Source: Scilla litardierei (lineage: Eukaryota > Streptophyta > Magnoliopsida > Asparagales > Asparagaceae). Taken from it: a stretch of DNA of 64,000 bases. The stretch covers positions 568,035,281 to 568,099,280 of the forward strand of contig CM061142.1 in NCBI GenBank assembly GCA_030789695.1, read 5' to 3'. A program made the position numbers and the translations under genes. This document shows, piece after piece, positions 39,921 to 48,238 of the stretch; within the stretch, counting starts at the first letter, position 1; every line of letters begins with the position of its first letter. The notes under the pieces were generated by a model, which was not told where the DNA came from, made no database searches, and was given only the letters and a program-made list of their open reading frames with translations.

Positions 39921-40720
39921 CTAGTCATAACCCGTGCCCGCGGGCACGGTTCATTTAAGATTTCCCCCCGCGAAATCTTTGTTCCACGAAAAATTATTTC
40001 CACAGTCAAAATTTAACAGAACAATAAATTAGCGTAAAAATATTTAGCGGCATGGGCGCCTTCGGCGCTAAACAACAAATTCGACGTTGAACAACAAATT
40101 TGGCGCCCGCAGGCGGAACAACAAATTAGCGTAAAAAACTTTTCGACGCCGGCACCGACGCGGGCGCCTTCGGCGCGGGACAACAAATTCGGCAAAATTT
40201 AGCGAGCGCCTTTGGCGCGGAGCAACAAAACTCAGGGTATTTTTATGCTAATTTGTTGTTCCGCTAAATTGTTTTACGCTAAATTTTTTATTTTGTTTAA
40301 TTTAATGGATCATGATTCTCCACAATCTTTCCCAATGCACTTCTAATTTCAAAGTTTAGGTTCCCAAGGCACTTTCCCCTCCAAATTTAATCTCCACAAT
40401 CTTTCCTAAGACACTTCTAATTTCACAGTTTTGGTTCCCAAGACACTTTTCCTCCCAAATTTAATCTCCATGATCTTTCCCAAGGCACTTCTAATTTTAA
40501 AGTTTAGGGTCCCAAGGCACTTATCCCCCAAATTTAATCTACACAATCTTTCCCAATACACTTCTAATTTCAAAGTTTTGGTTCCCAAGACATTTTTCTC
40601 ACCAAAATTTTCACAAAATCCAATCTCAACCATTGATTTACCAAGATCAAATCTCAGCCACTCTTTATCTTGTCATAGTCAGCCCTAGAATTCAAAAAAC
40701 ACTGTCAAATGTATAATAGA
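39921..40720 (-). mobile_element. Non-autonomous Helitron, 800 bp
   Basis: On the minus strand it starts TCTATTATAC and ends CTAG. Eleven bases before that end lies a perfect 18-base palindrome, CCGTGCCCGCGGGCACGG (39932-39949). It sits between A (39920) and T (40721). The sister LTR at about 34931 reads cataatgtata with no insert, which gives the empty site. TC start, CTRR end, 3' hairpin, A-T target and no duplication are the Helitron hallmarks. It encodes no Rep/helicase. Internal sequence includes GC-rich CGGCGC-type blocks (40040-40230) and a tandem repeat. Confidence 0.88.
40322..40605. repeat. Four-copy tandem repeat inside the Helitron, about 73-bp unit
   Basis: Units begin near 40323, 40397, 40470 and 40543. 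Each holds a variant of CACTTCTAATTTCAAAG and of GGTTCCCAAGGCAC. The unit length varies by one base. Confidence 0.8.
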
Positions 40721-42629
40721 TGTATTAATACATATTTAACATTGATAACCGTATCTTTATATTTACATAAAACTTTAAATTATTAATATGTATATTAAAT
40801 AACCTTGGTTATAACATTCTCTTGCAATTAACTTACATTTCTCTTTCGTTGCTTTTACCTTCTTCCGGAGAGGTGGCGCTGGGTTGAAGAGAGAGGAGAT
40901 CAGAGTAGCACAGTAGTGACGAGGGTCGTCGGGGGTAGCGGGCAGCAGCGATTGCGTAGTCGGCATTGAGTGTAGATGGCGTCGGAGGAGGGAGGGTTGT
41001 GGACGGTGGCGTTGGTTTAAAGCATGCATGTTGTTATCGTCGGAGTCGGGGTCTGTGGTTTGCGGAAGGAGAAATTGTGGGTCAGGCACTTGGTGTTGGT
41101 GAGAGGAAGACATGGTTAGGCTTTTGGTGGTGTCACCAGAGGATGCAGCGAGGGAGGTGGCGGTGTGCAGGGCGGGGCAGCAGAAGGAGGTAGTGGTCGT
41201 GCACGGGGTTAGGGTTGCAGCTTTGGGGGTTGCAGCTAAGAAGAAGTATGGTTGCGGTGATGGTCGCCAGTGGGAGAGAGGAGGCTGCGGTTGACGGTGG
41301 GGAAGAGACACCGGGAGAGAGAGTGATAGAGATACCATGAGTTGTGGGAGTGGAAGAAGAGAGGGAAGAGGCCAGGGTCGAACGAGTGTGGTGGAAGCTT
41401 GGGGTCGCTGTGGTGGTAGCTGGAGAGGGTCGTGGTAACGGGATGGAGGTACGATGGGATTGCAGGAAGGTCAGGGAGTTGGTGGTGGTGTGTGGGGACA
41501 GTGCGATGCCGGTGAGGTGTGGCTGGCAGTGGTAGGAGACGGGTGCATGATTTTGTTGTGGCCAGAGGTTGCTTGGGTTCAACTGCGAAGGAGGCAGTGG
41601 AGGCTAGGGTTGCAAAAGAGAAATATAAGGGGAGAGATAGAGAACTTCGGTGAGGGGAAAGACGAGTTGGGGGTTTTGGCGATGGCTTAGGAGCTGAGTT
41701 GAAGGGAGGACGGAGGAAGATGAGGTGGTGCCTCCTTGCTGGTGGTGGCCGGTGTGATGGAGGCAAAGGCGCCTGGTTTTGTTTGTGTTGGGAGATCGGA
41801 GACTAAGCGGCACTGGGGAAGGAGTTGCTATGAGGAGATGGCTGCCGAGTCCCTTTTGAAGGAGAAAGGAAGAGAGAAAACGGTTGAGTGCGCATGGCTG
41901 CGAAAACATGTGTTGGTTGTTAAGATATGTGATTTTGTGTGCGTGAGTTTGATCGTGGGGAGATGCGTGCGTGATCTGTTGTTGAGATATTCGGTTGAGG
42001 GAAAATATATTGTGGGATTGGTTAGGATTTCGGATTTATAAATAGGGAAAAGGAATTTAATTAGGATTTGTTAAGATTTACTAAGATAATATGTGCTTTA
42101 ATAGGGTTTTGTTAACGCTTTGTGTTCATTTGTTTTGATTTAGTAAATCAATTTGGTTAATAAATTTAGATTTATTAGATCTAATAATATTTATTTGGCT
42201 AATATCTGGTTAGGGTAATCATTTAGTTAGGATAATTAGATCTAGGAGGATCCATTTGGTTAGGATATTGATTTTATTAAGATTTAGTAGGATAAGGTGT
42301 GAATCAGGGAATTGATTTAGTTATGATAATTAGATTAGGGAATCTAATCTGGTTACGAGAATCAATCTGATTAAGATTTGATTAGGAGAAATCGATGTAG
42401 CCGAAATAATCTGGTTATTTACGATTTCGCCCCTTGATTCGACGTCATCCAAAAATCATGAAGAAGATATCGTCGCGACCGCGAAGTCAAGAGGATCACG
42501 AATATAGGATCTGATCACGCGTTCGAGCCAGAGAAAATAATAAATAAGATCATAATACAAATATTCTAATAAATCAACAAATTAATAATAATACGTACGA
42601 AATAGGTGTGATAGAAACTAGCTGTTACA

Positions 42630-43440
42630 GAGATCTAGTTCTCACTCATGGAGATGGAGTTAAAAGTGGGATCGTGTGTGGGACAAGAAAAAGTCTCGCC
42701 CTGAAAGTGGTAGGAGCATATAGAGAATAATTCCAATCAAGTGTCTAGGTGGAATCACGCACGTAGATATGGGGAGTAGATACCAGGGGGGGGGGGGGGG
42801 GGGGGGGTGGGGGGGGGTGGGTGTGGTGAAAGGGGAATGCTACATGATAGCATTAGGCGTAAGGGAAATTGTGAAGTGTATGCGAGATCCTCCCCCAAGC
42901 TAGCGTGAGGCATATCCCTAAATGAATTTTGGGAATGCATAATGATAACAAGGGCTCATGTGTGGTGGGGGGTACTATCAAGATCAGAGATAGAATATGG
43001 TTATAAGGATCAATATGATATACTGTGATGCGACAGATAGGTGAAACATTTATTAAGGGGTTCTAAATCCTACTACACTCGTCCCGTTATCGGGAGGAGG
43101 CGAGATCATTACGAGACTAAACTAGGAAGCATATATAAAATATCTATACTACTGGATTAGGATACATATGTTCGAAAGGTGGATCTCTGATCTCTATTGG
43201 TGCAGGCAGCTGTTCCTCCAGCTGATTTCGTGGCTCAGCAAGATGATTTTCTCCATGAGTGTTATTGGACCCCAGCAACATGGCTCCTATCATCACCCAA
43301 AGGTGTCCACATGTAACCTGTAGGGATTGAGCCACGTTGGCCCAATGAGAAAAAAATATTACAATCAAAGAAATTAATCCAGAGAAAATCATCAAAAGGT
43401 GTAAGAAAACTCTAAATCAAATTGACGAATACTCCCTGGA
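42630..43440 (-). other. Internal region of element E, with a hydrophobic reading frame
   Basis: It continues the E internal sequence after D. Minus-strand 43395-43144 encodes an 83-residue frame beginning MMIFSGLISLIVIFFSHW, a possible membrane segment. In Athila-like elements an env-like frame can follow pol, so this could be a remnant, but the match is weak. A long G tract lies at 42786-42821. Confidence 0.35.
42786..42821 (+). repeat. Long G tract (22 G, T, 9 G, T, 3 G)
   Basis: Read directly from the sequence. It is capable of G-quadruplex formation. The exact length in an assembly is unreliable. Confidence 0.9.
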
Positions 43441-43874
43441 GGAACTTTGCTACTCTCAGGGTATGGTACGAATAGATCCTCGTCCTTCTCATTTTCAGGA
43501 TGGCCAGGTGCTGGCATAACGAAGCATGCCCTCGATGCGTATATACCTATATCCTGTGGGAGACACGTTGCGTCAAAAATGTCTGCATTTATAAATGATT
43601 AGAATGAAATACGAGATTCAGAGAAAGAGTGTTTAGGGTTTAAGAGTTATCACTGATTAATGTGTTACTGATGCTCGGGCTCTGGTAGGATGGGGAGTGG
43701 CTACGGCGCTAATGGAGGAAGTGAACATGGTTCGGGCCAGTTGAGATCAATCATCGCGCTTGTGGCCAAACTCATGTACTCCTCAAAAGCATGCATGTGT
43801 GCCACAATCTCCTCGATGTTCGTGCATGGCTCCAACTAAGGGACTTGACAAAAGGAAAAGGGTTGTGGGGGCTC

Positions 43875-44676
43875 CTATATTTCGGGCGTCTTCTCTTTGC
43901 CCGTGCAAACATCAAGAAATTCTGATCGGAACTGGGTCAGTAGTCCCTCAATCTCAGCTAGCATCCCATTAAATTTCCCATTTTCAGCGAGGGTATAGCT
44001 TTGGATGATGTCGTCGGCATGATATGTATCAGTGGTATCACCTGTAGCTGAGGATGCAACTATATCAGGAAATAGAGATTTTTGACCAAATATGTTACCT
44101 TCCGTCGTACAGGTGGCCGGCGATGCGTTAGGCCAATGTACGTCCTCCATTGCAAGTGTGGATTCTCCTTTGCTGAGCCATGGAAGGTGGTAGATGTTTG
44201 CATCAGGATGAATGGTCCTTCCATATCCTCTTCCTCCAGTGGCATTGTACCGTAGATCTCACCCCATGAGTATTGCTCAAAATGCCCCATGTGATTGGAA
44301 AGCGGTTGGGCTATTTTGTTATGATGGGTTTTGATCGAAATGGCAGGAGTGGGAGCCATAGGAAGGCCTTAGTTTGCCATAAAATTTTCCATCATAGTTG
44401 CAAGGCGTTCCTCTTCTTCTGGTGGAGGCATATATGGTTGATGATTTGGATGTGAGTGATTTGGGTAGTGGTTGTAGGTGTAGGGGTTTGTGTCATAGGG
44501 GGTGGTATAAAAGTTGCAATTGGTGGGTGTATGCCTGTATAGACCACATATCCCGCAATTCCCTGCAACATGCGAAAAATAATCTTGTGCTCCCATCTGA
44601 GCATCATGGTTTGCTGAGATATAAAAATTATTTGAGTACGTCCCATTTGGCATCTGCATTGTAACTCCAAAATCAT
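43875..44676 (-). pseudogene. Element E gag, C-terminal remnant
   Basis: Minus-strand frames at 44659-44369, 44359-44060 and 44150-43875 overlap in order. The first contains a zinc-knuckle pattern, CGICGLYRHTPTNC (CX2CX4HX4C), followed by a Tyr/Pro/Asn-rich stretch and EERLATMMENFMAN. The second continues with HHNKIAQPLSNHMGH, similar in shape to the N..I..LE.QMGQ segment of Athila-like gags. The N-terminal gag core, expected between here and 44830, is not recognisable. No protease follows. Confidence 0.55.
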
Positions 44677-44834
44677 CTAGCTATAAAATAGAAGAACTAG
44701 AGAAAGATCATTAGTAATACAAATGAGTAGCAAAAAAGGTGGGAGGGGAAAAAAATTTCTTTTATTCGTTTTTTGAAAATGCGTAGTCTACCAAACACAC
44801 AAGTAAATCGACAACAAGCTGATTGCCTCATAGA

Positions 44835-44849
44835 CAACTGCGCCAAAAA
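44835..44849 (-). other. Primer-binding site of element E
   Basis: Minus-strand TTTTTGGCGCAGTTG, two bases after the LTR end (CACCCAACA AG). It follows the TTTTTGGCGCCGTTG pattern usual in Athila/Tat elements with one change. Confidence 0.7.
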
Positions 44850-44851
44850 CT

Positions 44852-45279
44852 TGTTGGGTGAACGTTATCCACAAGCGCACGGTGTCGTTGTAGCTTACGG
44901 GTTGAACATATGGAAGATGTGATTTAAGTATCGACTAGTTATGTATCTAATTAGCTATGCGAATGGTAATGGGAATATGTGGAAAATCCTAGAAGTATGA
45001 AAATAAAGAAAAGGTGCCAAGGCTAAGCATCACCACGAGCGCAGACTAAGCATCTGAGTTGATCTAGCTTCTCGAGCCAATGGGTTATAGTCATATATGA
45101 CAGTCGAATCTCAATCTTCGTCCTCTCGATATCTAACCATGAGAGAGGACTCATAGAATAGGTTGGTCCCTTATCGTAGTCCCGATGGGTCGTCGGTCGC
45201 TATGATATAGGCGGCTCTAGTGAGTGTGCCTGATGGTTCGTCGGTGCCTAGCACTAGACAGTCAACCCTCCTCGATAAT
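44852..45279 (-). repeat. 5' LTR of element E (left part, cut by element C)
   Basis: Plus-strand TGTTGGGTGAACG..., matching 25451-25880. It breaks at ...CTCGATAAT, where element C begins. In the intact LTR the next bases are GGGGTGAG, so the rest is expected to the right of C, outside the window. Confidence 0.88.
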
Positions 45280-46830
45280 TGTCACGCCCCGCTTCCCAAA
45301 GCAATGGAGGCGAGACATGAGAAGGTCCGCACAGACGTGGAGCTGTGAAGCCACATGCCTGATAAGCGTCAATAAAACATATGCAGGTCCCTGTAACCAC
45401 GAGCAGAACAAGATAATAACACAAGGAGATACAGAAATAAAATCCCAAATCTCAGCAATGTCCAAACATTAAAATTAAGTTCAACATCCAGAAAAGCCAC
45501 CAGGCTAAAAGAAAGAGTCTAAGCCCAAAACATAGCCAACAAAAGCCAACACAGCACAAAGTATAGGTGCTACGCACCGACAACTAAAGCAGTCTAAACA
45601 ACAACACAAACAGTCTCTATGACTGATCGCCCGTGTCCTCAAACTCCTCGATGAACGCGGGCTCTGACTCAGCGTCAGTGAACACCACGTCCTCAGCAGC
45701 AACCTCAGGCTCAGGATCTAACATGTGTCACCCAAAAGAGTAAAGGGGCACATGCCAGCAAGTCTAAAAGACTTGGGCAAGGAAACTGAAAGGAAGGTAA
45801 ACTAGCAACCTAGCAGTTATAGTATGCATGCCATGGCAGTTATGGTATGAGTGCATAAGTAAGGCATGGTGTAACAATAAGTGCAAGGGAACAATTTGTA
45901 GGAATATGGTGCCCTCGAGGCCATTTATTCCTGTGTGAATAGCACAAACATCTTGTTCGAAATAACAGTAAGCTGTTTGGTAATAATTTATCTAAGTCAT
46001 ATTGTAATGTAGTCAACATTAGATATCAACTTAGGTAAAGTCCTGAGACTTTATGCAAGGTCAAACGGGTATCGAGATGAGTATCTCGATCATGGAGAAA
46101 CGTTTGACCGTCTGTAGCATAAGTCTAAAATGGTTCGTGGTCGTAGATGTTTCGAGACAAGGATATCGAAACATCGGATAGACCATTGTGTCTTAGTCTT
46201 CACCGTTTAGCGGTGGCGATGATCTCATGATCGCTTGACTTGGTGAAGTCGAAGACGAGACACAGGTGCTCATTAGAATGAGTTCACTGAACGATCCACT
46301 AGAGTTATCATATGGTTATATTGACCAATCTGTCAGTGATAACTCTGAGTGATGATAGGATAGTTGGTCTTTTGACTTGAGGTCATTTTGACGGACCTGT
46401 GCGTGAACGGTGCCACTTAGATCAACTGACCTAGATTCGAGGCAAGGCCTGTCGAAAGGTCTTTTGATTGGGTGTCACTTGAAATGTACGAGGCGAGTAA
46501 ATGATCAAGAGAGGATCTTCTGTCTTACGAGGCGAGTAAATGATCAACTTTTCCTTGCGTTTATTTTATTAAATATTGTATTAAACAATTTAATACACAT
46601 TTAATTGCTTTTGCATCAAATGCAAAATAGTCCCTATCCGGAATATTTCCGTCTTACCCGTGAACTTTTCCTTGCGTTTATTTTATTAAATATTGTATTA
46701 AACAATTTAATACACATTTAATTGCTTTTGTATCAATCCTGAAGCTCAACGGTGAGTGAGTTAAAATTCACGGAAGTTTGCACTTTGTGAAGTGCAAACT
46801 AACTTGATTTTAAATTAACTCAAACTAATA

Positions 46831-46881
46831 GTCCCACATCGGATTTTGAGAAAAGGGGAGAGTCCGCCGCCTATATAAATA
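46831..46881 (+). promoter_or_regulatory. USE-like element and TATA box in the 5' LTR
   Basis: GTCCCACATCG at 46831-46841 equals the plant snRNA upstream sequence element (RTCCCACATCG). TATATAAATA at 46872-46881 follows after 30 bases. The 3' LTR has the same pair at 54060-54070 and 54101-54110. The leader downstream (46882 to 47534) would be R/U5. Confidence 0.65.
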
Positions 46882-47137
46882 GGGGTCTCACCCCTTTCTC
46901 AAAACTCGTCCCAAGCTCTAGATCTGAGCGGCTCTCGTAAATGTTGGAGCACGCTCGGATCTAAGCTTAAATTAAATATTTCTCTTCTCCCTAAATTTCT
47001 GCCTTACTCCTGCGGGCTCTAGCAAAGCCACAAAGGAGTTCGGATTCTGAATCTGAAATCTTGGCGGAGGTTTCACTCGCGTGAAACTTTCTTCGGCGCG
47101 TGGTTGGCTCGGCGGCACGGGGATTGATCGCCTCGGG

Positions 47138-47205
47138 ATGCGGAGCGGTTCGAGGAGCGGTTCGAGGAGCGGTTCGGGGAGCGGTTCAAGGAGCGGCTCG
47201 GCGTG
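47138..47205 (+). repeat. 12-bp minisatellite in LTR (GAGCGGTTCGxG)
   Basis: Five units of a GAGCGGTTCGAG/GAGCGGTTCGGG type, also at 54367-54435 in the other LTR with one unit differing in sequence. The unit length is divisible by three, so frames on both strands stay open (Gly-Ser-Arg on plus, Leu-Glu-Pro on minus). The two 107-residue minus frames and the 75-residue plus frames seen here are by-products. Confidence 0.85.
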
Positions 47206-47530
47206 GGACGGGAGCAGCTCGGAAGACGGCGCGGAACATCTCGCCTGCTCCAGGGCTGAGATTCCGGGTATGTGGTTAAAGTATTTTATTAGCATTAGTT
47301 TAGTTTAATCGCAGTAGGCTAGATCCTTCTTGGGATGGTCAGATCCATCCCAAGTCGGCATAGATCTTGGCATAGGGTCTTGGACCTTAGGGCTAAGTTA
47401 AAATTGTTTAACTGCATGTTAATTTAGATTAACTAGTTTTTCTTCCGCTGCAAATGATTTTTGTGTCTATGTTCCGTCCGACTTAGGACGGGACTAGAGT
47501 TTTTGTGCCTTAAGGGACCGCGAATTCCCC

Positions 47531-48232
47531 TACAGTGGTATCAGAGCTTGTTGAGCTTGAGTACGGGTTCTCGGGTTATGAGCCGACCCGAAGTAATCGC
47601 TCTTACCGTACCAAGTCCCGATAAGATGGTGATCTTATAATGGGTTGGGCATTGTCGAGAGGCATGCCGTAAAACAAGTTTCTGAGGTATCTTGTGACGG
47701 GTCTAGGGTGCCATGGATGATGGGCCTTAACAGCGTCGCAATGATATCAGAGTGATACCCTACAGTGGTATCAGAGCTTGTTGAGCTTGAGTACGGGTTC
47801 TCGGGTTATGAGCCGACCCGAAGTAATCGCTCTTACCGTACCAAGTCCCGATAAGATGGTGATCTTATAATGGGTTGGGCATTGTCGAGAGGCATGCCGT
47901 AAAACAAGTTTCTGAGGTATCTTGTGACGGGTCTAGGGTGCCATGGATGATGGGCCTTAACAGCGTCGCAATGATATCAGAGTGATACCCTACAGTGGTA
48001 TCAGAGCTTGTTGAGCTTGAGTACGGGTTCTCGGGTTATGAGCCGACCCGAAGTAATCGCTCTTACCGTACCAAGTCCCGATAAGATGGTGATCTTATAA
48101 TGGGTTGGGCATTGTCGAGAGGCATGCCGTAAAACAAGTTTCTGAGGTATCTTGTGACGGGTCTAGGGTGCCATGGATGATGGGCCTTAACAGCGTTGCA
48201 ATGATATCAGAGTGATATCCAACAGTGGTATC
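47531..48232 (+). repeat. Three 230-bp tandem repeats giving four primer-binding sites
   Basis: Units at 47531-47760, 47761-47990 and 47991-48220 are nearly identical. Each opens TACAGTGGTATCAGAGC and ends GATATCAGAGTGATACC or a variant. A fourth ACAGTGGTATCAGAGCC at 48222-48238 follows. TGGTATCAGAGC is the complement of the initiator tRNA-Met 3' end used by plant copia elements. Each unit opens with the same four bases (TACA) that end the LTR. Confidence 0.95.
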
Positions 48233-48238
48233 AGAGCC

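Larger units (their letters stand above)
27680..42629 (-). mobile_element. Element D: gag-only LTR retrotransposon (TR-GAG type)
   Basis: LTRs are 27680-36861 and 38204-42629. Without the nested LINE and Helitron each is about 3.65 kb. The internal region 36862-38203 is only 1342 bp. It runs from a leader (GTGGTGGCCCATG, minus strand) through gag to a polypurine tract (AATAAGGTGGGTAGGA before TGTAACAG). Flanks aagat (27675-27679) and gagat (42630-42634) match at four of five bases and fit a decayed TSD. No protease, RT or integrase is present. LTR ends and the two-knuckle gag are those of chromovirus C, so that family probably supplied pol functions. Confidence 0.88.
38204..42629 (-). repeat. 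5' LTR of element D, with a Helitron inside
   Basis: Plus-strand TGTCACGCACCGC...GCTGTTACA. It aligns with the left LTR. The Helitron at 39921-40720 is the main extra segment. A minus-strand TATTTATAAA-type motif at 42035-42045 fits a TATA box, roughly 590 bases from the U3 start. Confidence 0.9.
25451..45279 (-). mobile_element. Element E: Athila-like LTR retrotransposon remnant, split by D and C
   Basis: The 3' LTR is 25451-26821. The internal parts are 26822-27679 and 42630-44851, joined once element D is removed. The 5' LTR starts at 44852 and is cut at 45279 by element C. The 3' junction shows CTTAGGGGAATT then TGTTAG on the minus strand, preceded by CTTGGGGACGAGCAAG, a sequence typical of Athila/Tat 3' ends. 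The internal region totals about 3.1 kb and retains gag C-terminal fragments but no pol, so it is a non-autonomous or deleted element. Confidence 0.8.
45897..47534 (+). repeat. 5' LTR of the copia-type element (rearranged)
   Basis: It matches the 3' LTR from its start to about 46516 and again from about 46731 to the end. Between these, 46547-46638 and 46639-46730 are two adjacent copies, inverted, of 3' LTR sequence at about 53294-53410. They replace roughly 1.15 kb present in the 3' LTR. A short duplicate (ACGAGGCGAGTAAATGATCA at 46489-46508 and again at 46527-46546) precedes them. Confidence 0.92.

Noticed and set aside
40013..40195. Cys/Ala-rich minus frame inside the Helitron
   Set aside because: It arises from repeated CGGCGC/AACAACAAAT blocks, and no Rep or helicase motif is present.
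43144..43395. Calling an env gene in element E
   Set aside because: Only one hydrophobic segment is seen, with no second membrane segment, no cleavage site and no alignment to env-like proteins.
46831..46881. A true U-snRNA gene at the USE-TATA motif
   Set aside because: No U1, U2, U4, U5 or U6 sequence follows, and the motif lies within an LTR and is copied in both.
46972..47308. Overlapping frames with Leu-Glu-Pro and Gly-Ser-Arg repeats in both copia-type LTRs
   Set aside because: They result from a 12-bp minisatellite whose length is a multiple of three, and no start or domain supports a protein.
47531..48220. Regular direct repeats that might suggest a CRISPR array or satellite
   Set aside because: Units are 230 bp, contiguous without spacers, and each holds a retrotransposon primer-binding site.
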